Positions 56,750 to 64,000 of a stretch of 64,000 nucleotides of DNA are shown here, piece by piece. Position 1 is the first letter of the stretch; every line of letters begins with the position of its first letter. Under the pieces are notes generated by a model, which was not told the DNA's origin, made no database searches, and worked only from the letters and a program-made list of their open reading frames with translations. The stretch covers positions 62,001-126,000 of IMG/VR virus record IMGVR_UViG_3300031552_000001. One strand, written 5' to 3'. The stretch is from a virus. The position numbers and the translations under genes are program-made.

Positions 56750-56768
56750 TGCTTCAAGAACGCCTATC

Positions 56769-57098
56769 CTAAAATTCAGCTAGAGCTTCCTTATTTGATA
56801 GAGACTCATCTTCAAATTTTAAAGACAGCAACTCATCTGCGTAAGCATTGGCCGCGCCTTGATGATTCTCTATCTGTAGCTGTAGAGACCTAAGGCGCGC
56901 TTCTGCTTGAGTTATCTGATTTCTCAAAGCCTGAACGTCTTTAATAGACTGTTGGGCTGCATCAGACTCTTTTTTTAGCTTCCCCAACAACCTCCGTTCG
57001 TTCTTCTCCAATGAATCGGGGTCTTCAGTTAGCTTTTTTATGCTATCGCTGAGGTAGGCTTGAAATTTTTCCGGGTTAGGTCTTTTCTGGTCTGACAT
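56769..57098 (-). CDS. Small coiled-coil protein downstream of the tail fibre
   Basis: A 109-residue, highly charged helical protein (RRLLGKLKKESDAAQQSIKD, LRNQITQAEARLRSLQLQIE). GGAG is five bases before the ATG. It is directly downstream of the fibre gene, where fibre-assembly chaperones are often encoded, but there is no sequence match to support that. Confidence 0.65.
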   Translation of the reverse strand: MSDQKRPNPEKFQAYLSDSIKKLTEDPDSLEKNERRLLGKLKKESDAAQQSIKDVQALRNQITQAEARLRSLQLQIENHQGAANAYADELLSLKFEDESLSNKEALAEF

Positions 57099-57108
57099 GT
57101 AATCTCCG

Positions 57109-60100
57109 TCAATTAGTTTCTAGCAAGTCTAGCCGTTTTTTTAACTCTTGAATTTCTCGTTCTTTTTGAAACAGATGCAAGTACAAATCTTCTATTTTCT
57201 CGACTGCAAACAGCACCTGATCGAACAGGCCCATTGGTTTTTTTAAATGAGAGTTAGGTAAGCTCCATACCTTCTTTGCATAATCCTCTAGTTCTTCCAA
57301 GCTCATAAATTGGTATAGGGCCGCTTTGTCACTTTTATACTTTTCAACTTTACCTGTAAACGCCTTTTCAAAAACGTAGTCAGGCCAGATTTGAGATCCT
57401 CCATTTAGATAAATGTTCGTAGCCACATTTATAGTGCCGGAGCCCATATCCCCGCTTCCAGGGTTACCGACTACAATGCCGTCGGAAGACACTCTAACAG
57501 TTCCGCCATCTGTATAAACAGCATAGTTGGTAGTGGCTCCTGATGCCCCTACTCTTAGACCGTAAGCCGTAGTGGCTATCGTAGCGCCTAATCCGGCATC
57601 AACATTGCAAACTATTCCGTAAGCTGAAGATAGCGAACTAGAACTTCGACCAGTAACACCTAAAGATACAGACAGCCCGGTAAGTACAGACATACTTACA
57701 GCGGAAGTTCCAGCAGGGGTCCAATTATTGGTAAAATAAGCTCCGATTTGATCCCCTATACTACCCTCACCGCTAGTAGCATCATGGTTTGCGCGGAACC
57801 CGACTATACTGCTGGTTTCATTCGCCGGAACAGAAGTATCAACGGTAAAAAATCCAGTACTTCCAGTGTGCGCGTTGTCATTATAAGTATGGGAGAAACT
57901 CCAAGGATGCTCTGCCAACGTATCACTGCTGTCTGAGCTGAAAGAACATCCGTGCGCGTAAAACCTATCCCAAAGATAAGAAGAACTTCCAAGGTCTAAT
58001 ACGTCTGTTACTGCTGGGCTGAGTTCATCGGCAGTAAGCTTCAATTTGGCAACACTTCCTACATACCACTCCCATTGATTGCTCGCTGCAACGTAAGTTT
58101 CATAATCTCCCGTGTCCCACTGAATTAATGGATTAGTGGCGTCTCTTTTTATCTGAAATGCGATAGACGGCGTGCCACTTATAAGCATATTTAGGGCTAC
58201 GTCGCCTGAAGAAGTAAGAGGGGCGGAAAATCCCTCTACCCCAGTGACTAAATCGCCAAACCTGACATCTCCGTCATTCGTATAGATAGCGTAATCAGTC
58301 GTACCACCTGTAATGTTGTCTACATACAGACCTGCGTGGGTGCCGCTTTCGTTTGCAAATGTTCCGTCAGTAAGACGAAGAATGCTATGAAGGCCTGTAT
58401 TGTTAACAGCAGTAGATTTCTGAAAACGAAGCCACACAGCAGATGCGTTGAATGCGGCCGCCCCTGTATGAGCCATATCGTAATCAAGCGTCAAACCTGC
58501 TGAGCCCGTAGGAGTCGCGCCATTCTCAGAAAGAGTAAACGAGGCTCCTAGCCCTAACGTAGTGCTGTCTAGAGAGTCAGAAACTTCCGAAATGATTCTG
58601 TCGCCAAACCTCACCAAACCTGCATTGGTGTAGATGGCGTAATTGTTTCCACTTCCTGCAGGGTCTCCAGGTATTCCCGTACCTGCATAAAGGATGTCCT
58701 CTATGAGAATACCAATATGGTCCCCTATGATTCTTGTGGAGCTCGCCGTTTGATGGTTGACGTGCACGCCCGTAAGCGCAGTAATGTAGTCGTATCCAGC
58801 ATAGTCGGTGCCGTCTCCACTAAGGTCTCCAGAGAGCTCCAGAAACGTAATGCCCGAGCCCCAGAAGCCTTTTGATGCCGACGTAGCTGACCAATCGCAG
58901 TTTAGCTTCAGCAAAGTTACGCCGTCATAGCCATCGACTGCTGCGCCTGGGACGTTGTTGACAAACGAGAGCTCGTTCATCGCCATTCCTACGTTTCCAG
59001 GGTCCGTAGTAAAGTTGAACTCTAGCTTTTGACCAGTCCATACGCTCGAGTCAGAACTGCCCCACAACTTGTACCTATCTGTTGCGTCTACAAACAAATC
59101 GATGAGAGCGTGAGTAGAGTCGAAAGAATCGTGGTTGGTAATATGCCCAAGGGCGGTGACGGCTAATTTCTTGACGTCGTTAACATCCCTGACAGATATA
59201 AGTTCATGAGGGTCAGTTAGGGTGGCACTTGATGAATCTGCTGTGCTGCGCAGATACATTCTTGTTTCTGCTGTGGAGTAGCCCCACATGTTAATAGTAT
59301 CTGGACGGATGTCTTTATGCCTACCCCATGACCTGGTGTCGTCAGCAGAACTACCCGTCTTCTCGGCATCGTCATACGAGTAGTGCTCCTCATTCAATCT
59401 AGAATCAATGTGCTCTAGGTTAATACGATAATCGCCATAGAGCACATCATCTATTGAAGTGACAGAGGGGCCCCATATCCGTAAAACAGCTCTAGCAACC
59501 GTATCGTCGGCCTCTTGATTGAAACGAACGTCGCTCTGGAATATTGCGGGGTTATTATCCGTAGCTTCTCTAAAAGTAGTCCCTTTGAGATACACTACTT
59601 CAAAAACCTCTCCCACATCGGGGAGGGCGTCCGAGTCCGTACTAGGAAACCGGAGGAAGGGGTTCAATATGAAATCACCATCCGTTGATATTGTCAACGT
59701 GCCTATAGAGCCGCCCGTAGTGGCAGGATTTAGTATAGCCGAGCCCCAATCAGAGGCGATCACTTGAATGGTCTCAGGGTCTATAACCTTGTCTACTCGA
59801 TACGTGCCGTTATTGTTGAACGGTGAGTCGATAGTAGAACTAGCCCAAGTAACAAGGTCTCCTACCTGCAATGCGGGCGATGCAGTAAAGTCTTCTCCTG
59901 CGCATACAATACGATTGCCTAACTCTATTCTGGTAGGTACTATCGAAGAGCGCTTCGCTACAGGAGTATTCTCCAAACGAGGAGTACCCGCTGTAGCAGT
60001 CGTTACGTTCTCGAAAACACCGTCCACTACGACTTTGGTGGCAGTCCTTTCACATACCTCAAAGGCTATACCCGAATCGGTGATGGCTATCACGTCTCCT

Positions 60101-61131
60101 GTAGCAGGGTCGATATTCTCTATTGCCGCCTCGCTACTGGCCCCTAACCCTCCTCGAATCTCTACAATCTTGAGAGGCTTACCGTTAAGGACAGCCGCCC
60201 CTCCTGTAAAGGCACTACTGACAAGATAATAGGCTCCAGCTTCGTATGTAGCCTCAGAGAGGGCGTTAAACGCGGCAGAGGTACAGATCTGCTTGCCGGA
60301 CCCGTCTGTGGCTGTAGAGAACGTCCCTGTCACACCAGTCACGTCCGGAACATACAGGACCTTTGTGAGTTCCCTACCTTCGGAATCCAAAATAGAGAAG
60401 AACTTCTGGAGCTCCGCTACGCTAGGTGTTGAAGTCCTTCCAGCGTAGGCTAACAGATCGCCGCTAAGTTGTATGCCGTGTACGGCTCCCGGCACGGAGT
60501 AAGAGGCCACATCGAAGCTGTCTCTAGAGGCCACTCTCTTCTTACTTAGCTGACCCTCGTTCCTGTCATTGTTAATAGCTAACGAGGCAAGAGCTCTATT
60601 GAATACCCTAGCTTCGAAGCTCTCCCCCTCTGCCATCGCCATCTGGCCTGGAGTGGCCACTTGGCGATCAGGGTCCACGTGTTGAGCTTGAGTTAAGTCT
60701 CCGGCGTACGCTTCTGTTTCAGGAAACAGACCCAAGTTCAGCAAAACGTCGGTAGGGCTAGAAGAGGGGTCCGTCTCGATTTTTAGATAGCTAGTATCTC
60801 CGGCAGTGGGGCTCTGCAATTTCAGAAAACCGTTGTCATTATAAGCAACGGTTACCCCCGCGCCCGAGTTAATCTGACTGATTACCTCACTCAACGGGAG
60901 GGTGCTAGCGTAGCTAAAGCTAATCGTATGCGGCGTGCTGTCTACGTTCAACAAAAAAGAACGGCCGTCAAGATCGTATCCGGCAGCAGTTTCCCTCTGA
61001 ATTCCTAAGATCGTGGCGTTTTCTCTTATCGTTCTTGGCAAAAGAACCGGCTGCCCAGCCACTACGGAGGGAAGGATAGGCCATGACCCAATAAAAGAGC
61101 CTGCGTTAGCGTGTCGCCCTTGAAAAGACAT
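57109..61131 (-). CDS. Long tail fibre / receptor-binding protein
   Basis: A 1,340-residue protein from the ATG at 61131 with AGGAGG five bases upstream. The N-terminal 600 residues are beta-rich. Residues about 730-1230 contain at least three imperfect repeats of a beta-helical unit ending in strands such as NYAIYTNAGLVRFGDRI, DYAIYTNDGDVRFGDLV and NYAVYTDGGTVRVSSDG. The C-terminus (YVFEKAFTGK, FMSLEELEDYAKKVWSLPNS, then a coiled coil) resembles the S74/fibre-tip region of bacterial and phage fibres. It would be the host-binding fibre. Confidence 0.85.
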   Translation of the reverse strand: MSFQGRHANAGSFIGSWPILPSVVAGQPVLLPRTIRENATILGIQRETAAGYDLDGRSFLLNVDSTPHTISFSYASTLPLSEVISQINSGAGVTVAYNDNGFLKLQSPTAGDTSYLKIETDPSSSPTDVLLNLGLFPETEAYAGDLTQAQHVDPDRQVATPGQMAMAEGESFEARVFNRALASLAINNDRNEGQLSKKRVASRDSFDVASYSVPGAVHGIQLSGDLLAYAGRTSTPSVAELQKFFSILDSEGRELTKVLYVPDVTGVTGTFSTATDGSGKQICTSAAFNALSEATYEAGAYYLVSSAFTGGAAVLNGKPLKIVEIRGGLGASSEAAIENIDPATGDVIAITDSGIAFEVCERTATKVVVDGVFENVTTATAGTPRLENTPVAKRSSIVPTRIELGNRIVCAGEDFTASPALQVGDLVTWASSTIDSPFNNNGTYRVDKVIDPETIQVIASDWGSAILNPATTGGSIGTLTISTDGDFILNPFLRFPSTDSDALPDVGEVFEVVYLKGTTFREATDNNPAIFQSDVRFNQEADDTVARAVLRIWGPSVTSIDDVLYGDYRINLEHIDSRLNEEHYSYDDAEKTGSSADDTRSWGRHKDIRPDTINMWGYSTAETRMYLRSTADSSSATLTDPHELISVRDVNDVKKLAVTALGHITNHDSFDSTHALIDLFVDATDRYKLWGSSDSSVWTGQKLEFNFTTDPGNVGMAMNELSFVNNVPGAAVDGYDGVTLLKLNCDWSATSASKGFWGSGITFLELSGDLSGDGTDYAGYDYITALTGVHVNHQTASSTRIIGDHIGILIEDILYAGTGIPGDPAGSGNNYAIYTNAGLVRFGDRIISEVSDSLDSTTLGLGASFTLSENGATPTGSAGLTLDYDMAHTGAAAFNASAVWLRFQKSTAVNNTGLHSILRLTDGTFANESGTHAGLYVDNITGGTTDYAIYTNDGDVRFGDLVTGVEGFSAPLTSSGDVALNMLISGTPSIAFQIKRDATNPLIQWDTGDYETYVAASNQWEWYVGSVAKLKLTADELSPAVTDVLDLGSSSYLWDRFYAHGCSFSSDSSDTLAEHPWSFSHTYNDNAHTGSTGFFTVDTSVPANETSSIVGFRANHDATSGEGSIGDQIGAYFTNNWTPAGTSAVSMSVLTGLSVSLGVTGRSSSSLSSAYGIVCNVDAGLGATIATTAYGLRVGASGATTNYAVYTDGGTVRVSSDGIVVGNPGSGDMGSGTINVATNIYLNGGSQIWPDYVFEKAFTGKVEKYKSDKAALYQFMSLEELEDYAKKVWSLPNSHLKKPMGLFDQVLFAVEKIEDLYLHLFQKEREIQELKKRLDLLETN

Positions 61132-61140
61132 CACAACCTC

Positions 61141-61740
61141 CTACTCAAAGCGTAAATCCCATCTCAGCTCGAGGGTAAAGTCCGACGTTTTTGTCATACC
61201 ACCAAAAGCCTTGTAAGCCACAGGGGCATTCGTAGCTATAGCTGGATTAAGAACTGTCTCCACCACCCCGGGAGTATACGCGTTGTCTTCATACCCATCA
61301 TTAGGGTTTCCTGGAGTGGCCGGATTCACATCAGCGAATAGACCGGCTTCTGATATGGTTACGGGAATTCCGGCTATCGTTATCTCTGACAAAGAAAACT
61401 CTTTTATAAAACGAACAGAGGAGGTAGTGGGAAACTCCACACTTTGAATTTCCGCAAGGTAGTAAGAGGAGGTAGCGAGAAGAGAAGAATTCAGGGAAGC
61501 TACTGTAGGAGCTTCTAACTGAGCTCCGCTACCTAAACCCACCCAGCGTATTCTTCGTTGCGTATATGGCACATCATTCGTGCCGAGCGTTTTCCATGTC
61601 ACCAGCTTACTTAACCAGTTACGGCCTGTGACAGTAAAGACGTTATGCCCTTCTCGTCTAGAGCCTGGGACTAGCTTTCCTCCACAGCGCAGCAGTGCGC
61701 TGAAATTTCCGATTACCTGTATGTTGGAGAACGTTCGCAT
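61141..61740 (-). CDS. Tail/fibre-associated protein, paralogue A
   Basis: A 199-residue protein; GAGG is five bases before the ATG at 61740 (ATG at 61770 would overlap the upstream gene). It is beta-rich. It shares a line-by-line pattern with the next upstream gene: GHNV.T, L..LV.W.T, DVPYTQRR.R.VG.G.G and a C-terminal FTLE..W.L.F. It is probably a duplicated fibre-attachment or collar component; no named family is recognised. Confidence 0.7.
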   Translation of the reverse strand: MRTFSNIQVIGNFSALLRCGGKLVPGSRREGHNVFTVTGRNWLSKLVTWKTLGTNDVPYTQRRIRWVGLGSGAQLEAPTVASLNSSLLATSSYYLAEIQSVEFPTTSSVRFIKEFSLSEITIAGIPVTISEAGLFADVNPATPGNPNDGYEDNAYTPGVVETVLNPAIATNAPVAYKAFGGMTKTSDFTLELRWDLRFE

Positions 61741-61747
61741 GGCCACC

Positions 61748-62281
61748 TCAAAACACCAATTCCCACTCAATTTCCAACGTGAATCCGTTGAATTTCAATA
61801 AGGGATCGAATTTTTTATAGAATGCCGGTGTGTTAGTAGGAGAAGATACAGAAAGCACTCCTCCAGGAGAAGAATCGAAATACAACCCCACCTCTGAAAT
61901 CTTAATAGCCAACACTCCGTACGGCGCCTGCACCTCAGAGGAGGTAAATTCCGCTTTTACTTTTACAGAAGTAGACGAGGGGAAAACATTCAATGAAGGA
62001 CTGAGCTCTTTTAAATATACCCCAGAAGAAATTTGAAGAGGGGAAGCCAGGGCTACAACGTTTTTATCTTCTGGTTGAGAGCCGTTTCCAACACCTACGT
62101 ATCTAGCTCTACGCTGAGTATAAGGAACGTCTGGGTCCGAAATAGTATTCCAAGCCACCAAGCTGGTTAATAGGTCTGCTCCGTCTGTAGTCATAACATT
62201 ATGCCCAGAGCGAACGGAATCCGGAACCACTCTACCGGAGAGGTCTCTCATGAATATCTTAACGTTGTTTTTTACACTCAC
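61748..62281 (-). CDS. Tail/fibre-associated protein, paralogue B
   Basis: A 177-residue protein from GTG at 62281 with GGAG six bases upstream, coupled to the upstream stop (GTGA). It is the tandem paralogue of the 61141-61740 gene, sharing DVPYTQRRARYVGVGNGSQ and the C-terminal GFTLEIEWEL. It lacks the 20-residue loop near residue 150 of the other copy. Function as for its paralogue. Confidence 0.7.
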   Translation of the reverse strand: MSVKNNVKIFMRDLSGRVVPDSVRSGHNVMTTDGADLLTSLVAWNTISDPDVPYTQRRARYVGVGNGSQPEDKNVVALASPLQISSGVYLKELSPSLNVFPSSTSVKVKAEFTSSEVQAPYGVLAIKISEVGLYFDSSPGGVLSVSSPTNTPAFYKKFDPLLKFNGFTLEIEWELVF

Positions 62282-64000
62282 GGCTTTCTCCGAAACGCGA
62301 TGAAGTCGTAGTAATTGGCATCCGGAGTCACCATTGTTTCCAGGACAGTGATCGTTGAGGGGTCAGTAAATGTCAGCTCTCTATCATGGTTCGGTTCTGT
62401 GCCAGCAGCACCGATAAGCCTGAGCTTATCCCCTTTTTCAAAACCAAGCTTGTAGGTAGCAGCATCCGCGGGCCCTTCAAATAAATAAGGAATGTGGGCG
62501 TAAGAAGGATGAAGCTGAAGAGTGTTAGAGCTTGTGACTTGTAACTTGTTATTGATTATAGGCCTGGACACCATAACAAAGAACTCGGCATCTGAGGGAC
62601 TAGGGTTCTCTAGGCTTCCATAAAAATCTCTCCCGTATGGAGCTCTTAGGAAATCGATCTTTTGGCCTCCGGGTGAGGGCTCTGATGTCGTACTTACGCT
62701 ATCAATTTTGACTCTGCCGCTATTGATATACTCGGTAATGAGAAATTTTCCGTCATTGGACGGATCGTTCGAATCACTCACGTTTACGGTTAAGCCTACC
62801 ATACCAGGAGTAAACACGTCTCTCCACTCAGAGGAAAGCCCTATGCCGTAAGCTGTGCCGTATCCCGCCTCCATGATATAACCGGCAGGAGATGCGCTAT
62901 AGTAAAAACGCATCCGCTCCATCCTACGCTTATGGAGAAACGGCCTAACCACTCTGAATCTTTGCCCCGAAGCAGAAGTTAACGCAAGTTCAGAACCGTC
63001 TGTGTTTCTCAACAAGACTCGGTCTTCTTCAAGGTAAGGAGCAACGGGCTTTTCTAACCAATCTACCCCTGTCTCGAGAACTGCGCTAGGGTGCCATACC
63101 TTAACAACATACGTAGAGTTGTACGCTACGATTCTATAAATTCCCGCGTTTAATCCCCCAACAAACTCTAGCTCCCTACCAATAGAAGAGGGGGACATCC
63201 CCGACAGACCTCCTATAGTGGAAACACCGGAAACAGGGGTGTTAACTGCGGCAGTTGACCCCCCTCTCACTATAGAATCTATCAAATACTCCCCTTTGTT
63301 TACTCCGTCCTCTATACAAAGAAAATCCCCCACCCTAACATGGTTCCTCAAAAATCCAGCCAGGGAGGACTGCACGATATCGGTGCCGTCTGTTACTAAG
63401 TCCGTCTCCCAAAGTACAGTAGGGTTTTCTCTCCTTAAAATGCAGCAGGCAAGCCCAGACCCGTACTGAAACGCAGTCGCATCTAGCGCAGTTTTTGCGA
63501 GCTCGGCCGTTACGTACTGATCGGGGTCTACAGAACACGCAACCCACCCTAGCTTTAGAGTGTTGGCGTCTATCACCTCTTCTATTTCATACATCCCCGG
63601 AGTCGTAGAAGACGATCCCGCCTGTCCAGGCAAAATTGCTAAAATATCGCCCTCTTGGGGAGGTAATCGCCCTTCGTCAAAAGTAGGAAACCCACTAGTT
63701 GCATCGTGTTTTCTTGGACGTATGTAGTCCACATCCCACCCAGTTACGGAAGTAGCATGAACGTCTCCACTAACGTTTACAGTCTCCACGTCAGTTAAAA
63801 GCTGCGGCGTTCTAGTCCCAAAAGGATACGACCCTACGTTCCATAAAACACTACCTTGATGATTGAGATCGTTCGCCCTAGCCGTAGCTTCTAAACCCCA
63901 AGGGTTGTCATAGAATTTCAATGTACTGCCGATACCAAGAGCTTCAGTAACCACTACGTCGTCTGAAAGCTCCAGCAAAGCCGCGCTAATAATATTGACG
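62278..64000 (-). CDS. Partial large beta-rich virion protein (baseplate/fibre module)
   Basis: At least 573 residues, open to the right edge without a usable start, so the N-terminus lies outside the window (the internal TTG at 63978 has no SD). It is beta-rich throughout with repeated 'G-x-Y-x-I-x-x-V' segments (GMYEIEEVIDANTLKLGWVA, GIYRIVAYNSTYVVKVWHPS). These are typical of tail adhesion or baseplate proteins. The stop overlaps the GTG of the next gene. Confidence 0.7.
   Translation of the reverse strand, partial: VNIISAALLELSDDVVVTEALGIGSTLKFYDNPWGLEATARANDLNHQGSVLWNVGSYPFGTRTPQLLTDVETVNVSGDVHATSVTGWDVDYIRPRKHDATSGFPTFDEGRLPPQEGDILAILPGQAGSSSTTPGMYEIEEVIDANTLKLGWVACSVDPDQYVTAELAKTALDATAFQYGSGLACCILRRENPTVLWETDLVTDGTDIVQSSLAGFLRNHVRVGDFLCIEDGVNKGEYLIDSIVRGGSTAAVNTPVSGVSTIGGLSGMSPSSIGRELEFVGGLNAGIYRIVAYNSTYVVKVWHPSAVLETGVDWLEKPVAPYLEEDRVLLRNTDGSELALTSASGQRFRVVRPFLHKRRMERMRFYYSASPAGYIMEAGYGTAYGIGLSSEWRDVFTPGMVGLTVNVSDSNDPSNDGKFLITEYINSGRVKIDSVSTTSEPSPGGQKIDFLRAPYGRDFYGSLENPSPSDAEFFVMVSRPIINNKLQVTSSNTLQLHPSYAHIPYLFEGPADAATYKLGFEKGDKLRLIGAAGTEPNHDRELTFTDPSTITVLETMVTPDANYYDFIAFRRKP

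Noticed and set aside
59768-60229. 153-residue plus-strand ORF
   Set aside because: Antisense to the tail fibre gene, which has an SD and repeats; no independent support.
1-64000. tRNA genes, CRISPR arrays, insertion sequences, integrase or attachment sites
   Set aside because: None was recognised. Gaps between genes are too short for most of these, and no transposase or integrase motif appears in the coding frames.

Overview
This window is part of the genome of a large tailed double-stranded DNA phage (Caudoviricetes). It holds a terminase large subunit, a portal-like protein, a prohead-protease-like protein, a central spike, a long tail fibre and a complete replication/recombination cassette. 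It also encodes its own bacterial-type multisubunit-family RNA polymerase. There is no integrase, tRNA, CRISPR array or insertion sequence that I can see. The host is uncertain. One cargo lipoprotein (55567-56448) has Cys-rich 'DGTSVTV..GKDG' repeats of a style I associate with myxobacteria and other former Deltaproteobacteria, which is only a weak hint.

Layout. 1-11479 (minus): virion/head genes, including a fusion of a prohead-protease-like domain with a pyrophosphatase-like domain, and the terminase large subunit interrupted by two inteins. 11528-12974 (plus): a small island with RNase HII. 13000-27421 (minus): a small tagged protein, a 3'-phosphoesterase/ATP-dependent DNA ligase fusion, several unknown structural proteins, an OB-fold spike protein, and a single 2,656-residue chain that fuses the beta and beta' subunits of RNA polymerase and carries two more inteins. 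27587-28922 (plus): five small genes, two encoding zinc-finger proteins, closed by a terminator. 28963-34659 (minus): a kinase-like tagged protein, the portal and three unknown proteins. 34788-53998 (plus): the early/replication cluster, with an HTH protein, a UvsW/XPB-like helicase interrupted by a fifth intein, family-4 uracil-DNA glycosylase, DnaB-like helicase, TOPRIM primase, a multi-zinc protein, family A DNA polymerase, an HU-like protein, a RecA-like recombinase, a PD-(D/E)XK nuclease, a Cas4/RecB-like nuclease and a RusA-like resolvase. 54035-55418 (minus): a membrane-protein (lysis-like) cassette. 55567-56448 (plus): a stand-alone lipoprotein cargo gene with its own terminator. 56483-64000 (minus): fibre and adsorption genes, running off the right edge.

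How it works together. The plus cluster supplies genome replication (polymerase, helicase, primase, recombinase), repair (UDG, RNase HII) and junction resolution. The minus genes build and fill the virion. The polymerase probably transcribes one phage gene class. Its position among virion genes leaves open whether it is packaged in the particle.

Most striking: there are five inteins in 64 kb, all at catalytic sites. The helicase intein contains a separate homing-endonuclease gene in a different reading frame, with its own Shine-Dalgarno, so conserved parts of the intein and of the nuclease are encoded by the same bases. Two short peptide motifs, K-x-A-S and F-x-(D/E)-E-L-x-K-(I/L)-A, recur through the virion-type proteins and may be processing or packaging signals.

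Genes are packed tightly, with many ATGA, GTGA and TAATG overlaps. No gene-free stretch exceeds about 170 bases.
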